From Tricholoma matsutake (lineage: Eukaryota > Basidiomycota > Agaricomycetes > Agaricales > Tricholomataceae): a DNA stretch of 64,000 nucleotides. The notes under the pieces are model-generated. The model made no database searches, was not told the DNA's origin, and saw only the letters and a list, made by a program, of their open reading frames with translations. The stretch lies in the NCBI GenBank assembly GCA_026075535.2, contig AP026541.1:6386001-6450000 (forward strand), in the 5' to 3' direction. Shown in pieces: positions 34,403 to 46,400 of this stretch. A program made the position numbers and the translations under genes. The first letter of the stretch is position 1, and the number at the start of each line of letters is the position of its first letter.

Positions 34403-34737
34403 TGCCCTAAACTTTAGAGCTAAGATGAGGTGCTGGAACTCAAGAGGGAAACTCCTGAGTCAGACTAATACAATATATGAGGGACTGATGCGACAATATA
34501 TTCCTGTCCTTTGTTGTATAGTAGTACAAGACTATATAAGTTTTGGGGAAATAGTACTAAAAAGGAAATAAGGCCATGAGGCTCCCATGAGGCAAGGTAT
34601 AAGACAATAAAGAAGTATCCAAATCACACAATAAATAACAAACAATGTGAGGGGAACTGTGTAGAAGCATAATATATTAAAGGTACTTGTCCTATTGTTC
34701 CAATATATCATGGAAATGTCAAAAACACAGCAATGTG
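34403..34737 (-). repeat. LTR family A, reverse, left part of a split copy
   Basis: Its reverse complement aligns with 50400-50640 (shared 'ttattgtcttata', 'ttgcctcatg', 'ttatttcctttt', 'cttgtacta'). It is interrupted at 34738 by a hAT MITE and resumes at 41045. The expected TGATGATGCTC start is missing, so it is truncated on the left. Confidence 0.6.
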
Positions 34738-34826
34738 TAGGGATCTGCACGGGTAACCCTCAGGTATTTCGCGCTGTACCTGTACCCATACCCATGACAG
34801 GTTTTACCTGTAAACCTGCAGGTCTT

Positions 34827-34905
34827 AGCTACAAAATGCACCAAAAATCAAGCAAAACACTCAATTCTTGACTGTTTTGCTTGATTTTTGGTGCATTTTG
34901 TAGCT
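34827..34905. repeat. Perfect 32-bp inverted repeat (hairpin)
   Basis: Arms at 34827-34858 and 34874-34905 are exact reverse complements around a 15-base loop. The arms read AGCTACAAAATGCACC and onward. It lies inside the hAT MITE, just left of the gypsy insertion. Confidence 0.95.
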
Positions 34906-34923
34906 CACAGGTAGGACTATTGC

Positions 34924-35348
34924 TGTAAGGAGACTAGGGGGGTGCCCTGTGTGTTTTTCCTATTTTTTATGTTCGTCCTATATTTTTCCCCACCTCATTT
35001 CCTTCTATTCTTCATTTTCTATGATTTTTCCAGATTTTATTACTAATTTTCCCTTGCTATCATGTTTGTACATGTTGACACTTTTATATTTAGAGGCGGA
35101 GTACCCCTTCCGACACATACCCCTTGGTATGATGTCATTCGGCGGCCTTGATCTGCCTATCTCTGCCTTTTTCTATTTTTAGGTTATATTTGATTTTTGT
35201 TGTCTTCACATATACTGGGCATCAGCAAGGGGATCCTTAGGGTTTCTCTTCGATTTTCCTTTGCTAGGTGTGTCCCCAATGCCTGTATTATGTAGTATAA
35301 TTTTAACTTCGGATTTCCCTTTGCTAGAGGCTTAGGTTGCCCTTATAG
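34924..35348 (+). repeat. Gypsy element 2, 5' LTR (425 bp)
   Basis: It starts TGTAAGGAGACTAGG and ends GGTTGCCCTTATA. Three 'gatttccctttgctag' type repeats lie in its 3' third. A related, 5'-shortened LTR is at 58637-58922. Confidence 0.95.
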
Positions 35349-35513
35349 TAGAAAACTCTCCCCTAAGGCCCAAAAATCGTGAACGCGCTGCCCAAGATAG
35401 GCAGGTACAGACTGGACGACGCTTCCCAAAGCTCCACAGAGTCCCTACACACCGTTCCAGATAATCTCACCTTTATTACACTGCCATTTTCGCCAAACGC
35501 GCTCCCTAGCGAC

Positions 35514-36632
35514 ATGGACGCATCAGAATGCTTCGATGCGCTTGAAAGCGACGTTTCCGGAATGCGTGCGCAAATCAACTCACTTAAATCTACGATTGAA
35601 AACTTCGTTAGGACCCTCCAGGCTAACCCTACGACCAATAGTTCCCCCTTTACGACTCCAAGTGCACCCAACAACGACATTTTGCCAAATGCATCCACTA
35701 AGGAATGTGCCCAGATCAAACTGTCCCCCCCCGCTGAATTTAATGGTGCATGTGCGCAGGGACGTGCATTCCTTAATTCCTGTGAGTTATACATTAGTCT
35801 CCAGTCGCATCAATTCGTCGATGAGGCTGCAAAAATTTATTGGGCCTTCACATACATGAAATCTGAACACGCCTATCTCTATGTGGACCGTATCCTATGT
35901 CAAACTAAAGAACTCGGTTCTCTACCTTTCTCCACTTGGGGTGACTTTTGAGCTGAGTTCGTACGCCACTTCTGCCCCCTCAATGAACGCCACCGAGCAG
36001 TGACACGACTTGAGTCATCCGCTTACCACCAGGGACGTCGATCCATGGACGACTATATCAATGAGTTCAAGGATTTGGTGGACATGGCAGGATATGGGAG
36101 TGGGTTACCAGTGGTGGTGAAGTTCCGACGGGGGCTCAACCGAGAAATTCAGGACCAGATTGCACAGATGTTGGAAGGGTGCCCAGCGGATGATGATATC
36201 CTTGCTTGGTATGAAGCTGCTTCACTCTGTGACGAGAACCGACTCACAAATGCGGCGTTTAATGCTACATTCCATGCTCCAACTACCACTCATACACCCT
36301 ACACCTTCAATCGAAGCCTCCCCTGCCCTAACCCCATTCCTGTTCGTCAAACTCCCACACCAGCCATCAATGTCCCAGTACCAATGGATGTTGATGCAGC
36401 CCGCAGCCGTGCACGTAAGTTGGATCTCTGCTACCATTGTGGGGAACCTGGACACAGGGCTGGAGCGTGTCCCCATCGTCAGGATATCCGCATGCTCACC
36501 CCCAAGGGACGAGATGAACTCCTGCAAGATTTGTTGCCGCTTGTAGATGTTGAGGAAGCGAAGGATCAAGTTGCAGAGGAGATTAAGTTGGAAGTTGTAG
36601 AGGAGCAGGATTTTCCTATTCGCAGCGAGTGA
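35514..36632 (+). pseudogene. Gypsy element 2 Gag with CCHC knuckle
   Basis: The first ATG in the frame is 35514 (MDASECFDALESD); the frame is open upstream to 35379 without an ATG. The product has a short coiled N terminus and a retrotransposon-gag domain (SPPAEFNGA, AFLNSCELYI, WAFTYMKS; then YINEFKDLVDMAGYG, FRRGL). It ends with a single zinc knuckle CYHCGEPGHRAGAC (about 36430-36472). A premature TGA at 35949-35951 splits it; the frame is unchanged beyond, so one substitution accounts for it. Its stop at 36632 overlaps the pol frame by a few bases, implying a -1 type frameshift for Pol. Confidence 0.88.
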
Positions 36633-39600
36633 ATCGTACACCCTCACTGCCTGTCCATAACCGCTTTGAAGTCTTGTCAGTTGAATCCCTGGAGAATGAA
36701 TCCATTTCTGTGACTGCTCCCCTCTCTGACCCTTTGAAGTTGGCTAAAGACGTACCTGCTCTCCCCATCTCTCCTTCTACTCCACATCCCAAAATTAAAT
36801 CATGGGAGCATAAACTACCATGCAAGTATATTGTGGCATCCACTCCCTCTGCACATTCCTTAAACCTAGCCATTGAACTGCAGACGACCGACACTGGACA
36901 GATACTCGGTGTCTCTGCGCTCCTGGACTCTGGTGCGACTGGTCTCTTCATCGATTCCCATCTGGTACAACAACATCACCTAAATACTTGCTCACTCTCA
37001 CGTCTAATACCTGTATATAACATGGATGGATCCCCAAATGAAGCTGGTGCCATCCGAGAGGTTGCAGACCTGGTTCTCTGTTACAAAGATCATAGTGAGC
37101 GTGCCCTTTTTGCTGTCACTCAATTAGGAAAGCAAAAGGTGATTTTGGGATATCGATGGCTTCGAGACCATAACCCAGAGGTCAACTGGCATACCGGGGA
37201 GGTTACCATGAGCCAATGTCCATCCCGCTGTCGGACATGTTTCACAGAAGCCAGGCAAGAATGTCGTGGACAGAAGGCAGCAATACGACGTACTCAGAAG
37301 TGTCGTGCTGGACCCCTGCCTATACCTGAAGTGGAATTGGAAGGGGTTCCTGATCTAATGCTGGACTTGGATGATGATGATGAGGACCCAGAGGAAGTGG
37401 AGGAGGGTGATCGGATCTTCTACACTGCAATTCACTCATCGCATGAGGTGTGTGCCACATCGAACATATCCCAATGCCTCTCCGAGGCCTTCCACAAAAA
37501 CAACGCTGCTAAATCCTCTACTAACTCCTTACTCCCTCATCTCCATGAGTTTGAAGACGTGTTCTCCAAGGAGTCATTCGACTCTCTTCCTGTGCGCAAA
37601 CCATGGGATCACGCGATTGAACTCACCCCCGGCGCAACCCCTTCATCCTGCAAGGTCTATCCTCTCTCTCCGGAAGAACAATGGCAGCTTGACCAGTTCA
37701 TCGACGGGCACCTGGCCTCTGGACGTATTCGACCATCGAAGTCACCCATGGCCTCTCCCTTTTTCTTTGTCAAGAAGAAGGATGGCTCACTTTGACCAGT
37801 TCAAGACTACAGAAGGCTCAACAACATCACGGTCAAAAATCGCTACCCACTACCCCTCATCTCCGAACTCGTAAACCAGCTCCATGGAGCCCGATACTTC
37901 ACCAAGCTTGATGTCCATTGGGGCTATAATAATGTGAGGATAAAGGAGGGAGATGAGTGGAAGGCAGCCTTTCGTACCAACCGTGGTCTTTTTGAACCGC
38001 TTGTCATGTTCTTTGGCCTTACTAATAGCCCTGCCACCTTTCAGACCATGATGAACGACATCTTCCACGACCTCATCCTCGAAGGCATTGTCTGCATCTA
38101 TCTCAATGACATCCTCATCTTCACTCGCACGGTTGAAGAGCACCGTTGCATCACACGCCTCGTCCTAGAGCAACTTTGACGGTACAAACTCTACCTTTGT
38201 CAGGACAAATGCAAGTTCGAAAGGACCAAGATCGAGTACCTCGGCCTGATTATCTTGGAGGGTCAAGTGGAGATGGATCCTATCAAGGTAAACGGGGTCA
38301 CAGCTTGGCCGACGCCCACGAACAAGAAGGAGGTGCAGTCTTTCCTGGGCTTCATCAATTTCTATCGGCGTTTTATCAAGGATTTCTCACATCATGCACG
38401 ACCACTGTTCGACTTGACAGGAAAGGAGGCATGGAGGTGGGATAATGCACAACAGGAGGCATTCAAAAAGCTTAAGGAGATGGTCACTTCCGCTCCGATC
38501 CTTACCTTTGCTGATGATTCGCATCCTTTTCATGTAGAAGCTGACAGTTCTGACTTTGTGATGGGCGCCATGTTGTCTCAGCAGTCTCCGGAGGACCAGA
38601 AGTGGCATCCTGTTGCGTTCTACTCCAAAAGCCTTAGTGCTGTAGAGTGAAACTACGAGATCCATGACAAGGAGATGTTGGCGATAATGCGTGCGCTTGA
38701 GGAGTGGCGACACTTCCTCGAGGGTGCCCAACACAAGGTGGAAATTTGGACAGATCACAAGAATCTCGAGTACTTCATGACGGCCAAGAAATTGAACCGT
38801 CGTCAAGCTTGTTGGTCCCTGTATCTATCTAGATTCGACTTCTCCTTGCACCACCGTCCGGGTCACAGCATGGGGAAGACCGATGCCCTATCCCGACATG
38901 CAGACCATGGGGATGGCAGTGGTGACAACCAAAACATTGTGCTGTTGCAGCCAGACCTGTTCACCATTCGGGCACTGCAAGGCATCGCACCCCAGGGCGA
39001 GGAGCGGGACATCCTACGTGACATTTGTCGTGCAAACCGTAGCGGTTTACATGAGGATGTTGTTGCCCGAGCTGTTAAAGAACTGAGGAAGGGATCAACC
39101 CTTTCCTTACGTGCGGCAGAGTGGGCTGAAAAGGAGGACTTGTTGTATTTCAGGGATCACATCTATGTTCCCAATGACCCAGACCTTCGCCGGCGCATCA
39201 TATCCCAACACCATGACTCACAGATTGCTGGCCACCCTGGACGCTGGAAGACCTTGGAGCTCACCTCACGGAACTATTGGTGGCCACAAATGTCACGGCT
39301 CATTGGTCAGTATTGTTGCACTTGTGACCTTTGCTTATGCACCAAGGTTCCTCGTCGCAAGCCTATTGGTGAGCTACACCCTCTTCCTGTTCCAGAGAGT
39401 CGTTGGGATGTCATCAGCGTCGACTTTGTGGTGGAATTGCCAGAGTCAAACGGGTTTGATGCGGTGATGTGCACAGTTGACTCAGTGGGAAAACGCGCTC
39501 ACTTCATTCCCACTCACACCACTGTCAGTGCCCTAGGTGCCGCTCGACTCTACCTCCACCACATGTGGAAATTACATGGACTTCCTGGTGCCTTCCTCTC

Positions 39601-40531
39601 GGATCATGGCCCTCAGTTCATGGCAGAGTTCACTCGTGAGCTGTACCAACTCCTGGAGATCAAACTCCTCGCTTCAACCGCTTATCACCCACAAACTGAT
39701 GGCCAGATGGAGCGAGTCAACCAGGAACTGGAGCAGTACATCTGCCTCTTTGTCAATGAACGCCAGGATGATTGGGATGATCTCCTTCCTTTGGCCGAGT
39801 TCGGATACAACAACCATGTCCATGCTTCCACTCAACAGACCCCTTTCCTCTTAGACACTGGACAACATCCACGCATGGGATTTGAACCTCGCCAAACTCC
39901 CTCACACATTGAGATGGTGAATGAGTTCACAGAACGCATGAGGGATAGCTTGGAGGAGGCAAGGGCAGCCTTAGCAAAGGCGAAGGACGACATGGCGCGA
40001 TTTTACAACCAACGCCACTCCCCAACCCCTCAGTACAAGGTTGGTGATCGAGTTTATCTTGACTCCAGTGACATCTCCACTACACATCCATCCAAGAAAC
40101 TCGCTCATCGCCTCTTGGGACCTTTCCCCATTGTCAAGTGCATTGGAATGCATGCCTATCGTCTACGCCTCCCAGCCTCCATGTCCAGACTCCATCCCAT
40201 CTTCCATGTCGTCAAATTGCTTCCAGCTCCCCCAGATCCGTTCCCGGGACACCATTCACACCCACCACCACCATCTACAGTGATCGAGGGAGAACCCCAA
40301 TACAAAGTCGAGTCAATCTTGGACAGCCATTTGCGTCGAGGAAAACTCCAGTATTTGGTACATTGGAAGGGTTATGGGTATGAGGAGAACTCATGGGTCG
40401 AAGAGTCTGATGTAAATGCCCCTCGGTTAATCAAGGAATTCCACCGACGGCACACTGCTGCACCGCATCACATTCAAGTCACGGACTTTGGTCATATGCA
40501 ATTTCGAATGCATCGGGGCAATGCATCTTAG
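36629..40531 (+). pseudogene. Gypsy element 2 Pol with C-terminal chromodomain
   Basis: This is one frame of 1,301 codons, interrupted by TGA at 37793, 38177 and 38648. It encodes aspartic protease (LLDSGATGLFID, about 36925-36960), RT ([20 protein letters not shown]; catalytic box Y-L-N-D at 38099-38110 where Y-L-D-D is expected), RNase H (VEADSSDFVMGAML), the integrase H2C2 finger (about 39210-39340), the integrase core (DFVVELPES; SDHGPQF; YHPQTDGQMERVN) and a chromodomain (YKVESILDSHLRRGKLQYLV then WKGYG..ENSWVEE, about 40300-40420). Chromodomains direct such elements to histone-marked chromatin. Apart from three nonsense codons and the D-to-N change the frame is undamaged. Confidence 0.92.
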
Positions 40532-40539
40532 AGAGGGGG
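40531..40539 (+). promoter_or_regulatory. Gypsy element 2 polypurine tract
   Basis: GAGAGGGGG lies three bases before the 3' LTR. Confidence 0.7.
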
Positions 40540-40542
40540 TGA

Positions 40543-40968
40543 TGTAAGGGGACTAGGGGGGTGCCCTGCATGTTTTTCCTATTTTTTATGTTCGTCCTAT
40601 ATTTTTCCCCACCTCATTTCCTTCTATTCTTCATTTTCTATGATTTTTCCGGATTTTATTACTAATTTTCCCTTGCTATCATGTTTGTACATGTTGACAC
40701 TTTTATATTTAGAGGCGGAGTACCCCTTCCGACACATACCCCTTGGTATGATGTCATTCGGCGGCCTTGATCCGCCTATCTCTGCCTTTTTCTATTTTTA
40801 GGTTATATTTGATTTTTGTCATCTTCACATATACTGGGCATCAGCAAGGGGATCCTTAGAGTTTTCTCTTCGGATTTCCCTTTGCTAGGTGTGTCCCCAA
40901 TGCCTGTATTATGTAGTATAATTTTAACTTCAGATTTCCCTTTGCTAAAGGCTTAGGTTGCCCTTATA
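40543..40968 (+). repeat. Gypsy element 2, 3' LTR (426 bp)
   Basis: It is a direct repeat of 34924-35348 with about a dozen substitutions, mostly transitions, and one extra T. It is followed by ATTGC. Confidence 0.95.
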
Positions 40969-41044
40969 ATTGCGACCGTACCCATACCCACATGTACCCA
41001 TACCCATAACCCATATGGGTACACAAAACCCATGCAGATCCCTA

Positions 41045-41372
41045 GCAATGTGTTCTAAAAAGCGAAATGTCTTGTCTCCTCATGTCTGGTGTGCTTGGCA
41101 TGCAATGTGGAAACATGTAGCAAGTGTGGAACATGTGTCCGAAGGTCAAGGGAATTGTATTATGGCAGCCAAAGGCATACAAAGAATTTTGAAATGTTGC
41201 GAAGAATTTTGAAGCATTTTCATGACTTTGTAGAGGTTTGTACATGTTCGTAGAACTTCGGAGGGGTTTGTATGGGTTTGTAGAGCTTCATAGAGGTCCA
41301 TAGAGACTCATAGAGCTTTGACAACAATTGTAGATGTGTTCTCTGAGCTTGAACAACAAGGTGGACCTATCA
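41045..41372 (-). repeat. LTR family A, reverse, right part of the split copy
   Basis: This continues 34403-34737 after the MITE. It shares 'gaattgtattatgg', 'gccaaaggcatacaaagaat' and the end AAGGTGGACCTATCA with 9800-10044. Degenerate ~25-bp units around 'catagagg' occur at 41220-41320. Confidence 0.7.
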
Positions 41373-41889
41373 CCATCTGGGTTCCCAGCTTGACCATCAT
41401 CAGGGTGATGGGTGACAGCTTCCTGAACCCCTCTGGACAAAGCTGGGTTGGGGTTCAGGCCATACAATCCTCCCATGCAATTTTCTGTATTATTAGCAGT
41501 TGAACAATTACATACCCATTTTTACAACCTTGATTACGGGACACACAAAATCTTGTTTGCGTCAATTAGTAGGAGTGAGGCATTACTTACTGATTCTTAG
41601 AACTTCAGCTTCTCAGGATGGCTCATCTGTTGACCTCAATAGGTCACTGTTTACTTATTTGTACCCGGGGGCTTTCCTGTCCCATTAGCAAGCTAACAAC
41701 CAGTAAATGTAGGCCCCCAGCGGTACCATGATTAACAACTATTCCTTCTATTTCTTGAGCAAGGTGCCGATTCCCTCATGAAAAGGCAGTTGTTGTGATA
41801 AGGTGATCAAGCTCATGTATTGGAACATGTATGACATAAAGGGACATGATAGTGTGGAAGGTTTTAACAAAGGTACATATTATGTATGG
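41373..41889. other. No recognised gene
   Basis: Only short frames are present and none is recognised. The stretch is bounded by the LTR fragment on the left and the end of the LINE gag-like ORF on the right. Confidence 0.4.
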
Positions 41890-42700
41890 AATCTTATTTA
41901 TGACCTCTTCCATGCCTTCCTCTGACAGGGGTGCGAGGGACCCAGCCAGTGTTCTTGTTTCGGGCAGGGGGTGATTTGGGGGAGGTCACAGTGTAGATGT
42001 CGGTATCTTCTTTGATGCTGGCAGATGGGCCAAGCCATCCCACAAGGCGGGGAAGGGGCAGAGACCAGAGGGGTGGTCATAGGATTTGCATTTCAAACAA
42101 AAGAATTGGTTGTCGAAACGGTGGGCAGCACCCACAGCATAGTTGAGGGAGTTGAAATGGAGGTTTCTGATTAGGTCAGTCCAGGCATGGAAGTCGTCAA
42201 AGGATAGGCGAGGGGGGTCATCACAGTAGATGTTCCAGTGCAGAGATCGTCAGGGGAAATGGCAATTTTTAGGCTTGAGACGCGGATGGAGCAGAGAACT
42301 TTGATGGCTGCCTCTGTGTCAGGATCAGGGAGCCTGCTGTGAATAAATGAGGAAATGTCTGTATTCAAGGTTAGAGGGCTGTGACCAGTGCGTTGGTCTC
42401 GGGAGCATTCAGGTAAGTTAGGTTTTTGACAGTGCAGATGTAAGAGGGTAGGACTTGTTGGAAGGGGGTGAAGAAAATGGTGAGCTCAGCAGTTGAGCAG
42501 ACTGCAAGCTGGGTGAGAGCATCAATGACATCCTGGGAGAGGCCCGTAACAAGGAAGTACCAGGGGGAGGTGAGACATTCCCCATTGTCGAACTTGTTTG
42601 ATGGGGGGCTAATGATCTTTGGAGGATTGAGGGGCAATAATCTTGGTAATGAGAGAGAGGATCCTCCCTATGATGCCCTGGGCATTTTCCTCATAGTAAG
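41890..42700 (-). pseudogene. LINE gag-like ORF with CCHC knuckle, C-terminal part
   Basis: On the minus strand, degraded frames read SPPSNKFDNGECLTSPWYFL (about 42540-42620), LTIFFTPFQQVLPS, LTTSMPGLT and then a zinc knuckle C-L-K-C-K-S-Y-D-H-P-S-G-L-C at 42058-42099. I recall this C-x2-C-x4-H-x4-C plus 'P' pattern in gag-like first ORFs of agaricomycete LINEs. The start of the protein is at 51045-51533; the 8.3 kb between is a nested LTR and gypsy insertion. Frameshifts near 42640 and a stop near 42370 show it is dead. Confidence 0.5.
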
Positions 42701-42705
42701 CATGC

Positions 42706-43090
42706 TGATAGGTCCACCTTGCGCTCCAAGCTCTGGGAACTTTCCAAATGCTTCAACCCATCACCACACACACTACCAACCCCTACAAAACCCACAAAAC
42801 GACTATGAACTCCATGACATCACTCCAAAACTATTTCATGGCACTTTGAACAACTTTGCAACACTCTGAGCAAGTTCAAACAACTTTGCAGCACCTCGAA
42901 TGCCTTCAGCCACCATATGCCTATCACACCGCCCTTCAGACACATGCAGCACACATTGCACGAGTTAGTGCATTGCATATCAAGCACCACTGGACACAAG
43001 GAGATATGACAATGCACTTTTGGGACGCAATTGTGGTGCTTTGACACTTCGATGATATATTGGATCAATAGGACAGGTATCCTTCATATG
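42706..43090 (+). repeat. LTR family A, plus, 5' part of a split copy
   Basis: It starts TGATAGGTCCACCTT, the inverse of the ends at 10044 and 41372, and has 'ttgaacaactttgca' units. Gypsy element 3 interrupts it at 43091; it continues at 50386. Confidence 0.7.
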
Positions 43091-43355
43091 TGAAAGCCTA
43101 TCCCTTAATTGGGATAGGAAACACTGGGGAGGAATGTAAGGAGAGAAAAGAACAAACGAACTCACTTCTAACCATGCGATATAACAGGACAACGATGTGT
43201 ATTTAGGAGTGAGGGACAATTACAAAAGCTGAGTATGGGGAAGCGAGTAGTAGAAAAGAAAGGAAGGGGGATTTTTCGTATCTAGTAGTATATAAGGTTC
43301 GAAGTATATGCATGTATAAACAGATGTCCATAAGATGATGTAAGCCAGGCTTACA
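43091..43355 (-). repeat. Gypsy element 3, 3' LTR
   Basis: It is a 265-bp copy with plus-strand ends TGAAAGCC and GGCTTACA. Just inside it, CCCTCCCAC (43356-43364) is the complement of the polypurine tract. Confidence 0.93.
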
Positions 43356-43455
43356 CCCTCCCACTGTTAGAAAAATGTCTCTGGTAAGCGTAGTAAGAAA
43401 TTAAACCCAACATCAACCAGCAACAACAGGTGCATTAAAGAACCCAGTGGGAAAG

Positions 43456-46400
43456 CTACCGTGTTTCCTCTGCCTTATCAGCCTTCCAGTGGTCCAGTGC
43501 TTCACAGTTCTCGAGTTCCTGTTGAGGAAGCCATAGGTCATTGCCTTCAGCGTATCCTGACCATCTCACTAGGTATTGATATCTGTGGCCCCTTTTTCTT
43601 TTGTCGACGATTTTCTCAACATGGTATTCTTCCAGGCCGTTTTCGGTCAACACAGGGCCAGGGTGTTCAAGCTCACAGGAAGGGAACAGCTCTGTGTCAT
43701 TTCCAATGTGCCGCTTTAACAGGGAGGCATGATAAGTGGGGAACACGTTTGGCGAGTTTGGCAGGTGGAGGGTGTATGAAGACATCTCGGGAAATGTCTT
43801 TATTATGGAGAAGGGTCCGTCATAATGTGGAAAAAATTTTGCCACTCTGCCCTTGTCTCCAGCTTTAAATTCCCAACAGCGGTGAAGCGTTGCAAGCATC
43901 ACTTTTTCACCCACAAGGTATACGTCCTCATGACCTCGTGTTTTGTTTGCAAAAAATGCTTGCATGACTTTAGCACCGAGCAAGGCATCTTTTGCCTCTG
44001 CAACGTCGGTTTCTATTTGAGTGATTATATTCTGTGCCACAGTTTCCTCAGGGGTATCATTAGAAGATGTACCCGGAATCAGAGGAGGGATTACTTGTGG
44101 GCTTCGGCCCATGTGGATTTGAAACCCTGAGAATCCCATAGAACCATTCACTGAGTTCATCATGTGGAAGCAGATAATGGGTAATGCTCGAACCCATCCC
44201 TTTTGGTTGCATTCAACATGAAACCGCACACATTGGTTAAGTGTTTTGTTTGTGCATTCACTCGCACCATCGGTTTGAGGGTGGTAAGCCATGGACATCT
44301 TAAGATGTACACCAGTGAGCACATGCAGGGCCTTCCAGAATTTCGACATGAATAATTTATCTTGGTCTGAAATTAGCTCTAAAGGCAAGCCATTTTCACA
44401 GTACCATTCGTTGAAGAAAATTAGAGCAAGTTTCAGTGCTGTGATGTCTGTCCATGTAGGGATCAGTCTGATGTCAGAACCCAGTCTGTCTGTTATTGTG
44501 AGAATGCAATCATAATTTTTGTCTTCAGGGAGTGGTCCCACAAAGTCCAGGCATACTGAGTCGCCTCACTTTTCAGGAATCGGCAATGGATGTAGCGGTC
44601 CTTTTGCCTTAGTTGTGCTGCTCTTGTCTCTTTGGCAGTCTGAACATGCAGGGACATATGCATTCTCAAGATCTCTACACATATTGGGCCAATAATAGCA
44701 GTGCCTGATACTGGCATATGATTTGTCTGCACCAAAGTTCCCCAGCGAGTCATGCGCAAGCCGGAAAAGATCTTCGCACAGTGATCCAAATCTAGGTATC
44801 ACTAGGCAGTCTCCCAAGTACCAAAGTTTATTAACCATGCGGATATCAGGCATGCCACTGGCCACATTCGCCAGTTTTTTACAGAACTCATCATGTTCAT
44901 ATCCATCACGAACATCATTGAGGAAAGACTCGTCCATGCTGATGGTTAGCACCGCATTGCAAGAGGTTGGCTCATTCAGCCAGCAGTCCCATCGTAAGGG
45001 AGAGTCAGCTACATCGACATCCTCTGAGCATTCATCCGGGGTATCTGCAGGCAGGCGGGAAAGTGTGTCAGCGACAGTGTTGTCTTCACCACGGATGTAG
45101 TAAATGTTCATGTCAAACTGTGATAAATGTTCCATCCATCAGGCCTGTCGCTGTGAAAGATCTTTTTGGGTATTGAAGTTTTCAAGAGTGCAGTGGTCTG
45201 TATACACAACAAACTGTGATCCCAGGAGGTCAGAACACCATTTCTTAAGCGCTCGCACGATCACCAGCATCTCCTTTTCATGTACAGGATAATTTTTCTG
45301 TGCATCTTTAAGCTGCATAGAATCGAACATAACTGGTCGTGCAGTTTCCCAAGTTGGGCCCCAGCTCAGGACGGCACCCATTCTCCAGTCGCTTGCATCA
45401 CATGTCACAAAAATTTTATTATTTCCAGGCATTGTGTGGTCGATAACGGTCAAGCATTCTCTGCTCATGACCAACACTTTAATAGCTTCACAAAGGCGGC
45501 TTGATGCATCTCAGACCAAGTTGGAAATTTTTTTTCACACTCTTTCATTGTCAACGGGGTGAGGATAGCAGTGTGATCTGCCAGGTGAGGCAGAAATGCC
45601 GCGATGTAACGCACAAGTCCCAAGAAACTGCAGACGTCAGTTGCTGACTTTGGCGTCGGCCAGTTTAGAATTTTATCCACCTTTGAAGAGCAGGCTTCAA
45701 TGCCCTGCTGGGAGATGCGGTGCCCCAGGAAGATCAACTCCATCAGATAAAAATTAGACTTCTTCTGGTTGCAGTACAACCGAGCCTTCCAGAGCGCTGT
45801 CATGATTTTTCTAATGTGTTTGGTGTGCTCCTCCAGAGAGTTTGACCAGATAATGATATCATCTAAGTAGATATGTGCAAATATTCCTAGGAAGCGCCGT
45901 AATGCAGCTGTTACCCATTGTTGGTGTACAGGTGGTGCATTTTGCAGTCCTTGTGGCATCACAGTCCATTCGTATAGTCTGAGAGGTGTTGTTACCGCAG
46001 TCAATGGTATGCTCTCTGGGTCCATTTTGGTGTGGAAGAAACTGTCCATCATGTCCAGTTTACTCCAGATTTTTCCACGTCCAGCATCTGCTAGGATGTT
46101 GTCTACATGTGGCAGAGGGTGTGAGTCCATTACTGTGTTGCTATTGAGTTGACAATAGTCATTGACCCAACACAGTAGATCCGTGGCATCTGCCTTTGGC
46201 ACAAGAAAAGCTGGTGAAGCATGGGCAGAAGAGGAGGGACGGATTTGTCCCACATCTAAGTGTCGTTGGATCAGGACACCCCAAGCCTCACGGAACTTTT
46301 GTGGGCAAGAATAACTTCTAGTCATAATTGTTTTCCCAGCATCCTTCAAGCTGATTTTGCACAGCACAGAGCTCGGCATTTCATCAACATGGGGAATGGG

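Larger units (their letters stand above)
34924..40968 (+). mobile_element. Full-length Ty3/gypsy chromovirus (element 2), TSD ATTGC
   Basis: Two LTRs (34924-35348 and 40543-40968) bound gag and pol. A perfect 5-bp duplication ATTGC flanks the element (34919-34923 and 40969-40973). The LTRs differ at about a dozen sites plus one indel, so it is older than the copia element. Gene order is gag, protease, RT, RNase H, integrase, chromodomain, which defines a chromovirus. Four premature TGA codons (one in gag, three in pol) and a lost RT aspartate make it inactive. Confidence 0.95.
34738..41044. mobile_element. hAT-type MITE (TSD GCAATGTG) carrying a gypsy insertion
   Basis: The left end TAGGGATCTGCACGGGTAA and the right end CATGCAGATCCCTA are terminal inverted repeats. 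A perfect 8-bp duplication GCAATGTG flanks them (34730-34737 and 41045-41052). Only 34738-34918 and 40974-41044, plus one copy of ATTGC, belong to the MITE; the rest is gypsy element 2. There is no transposase. It contains a perfect 32-bp hairpin. Confidence 0.9.
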
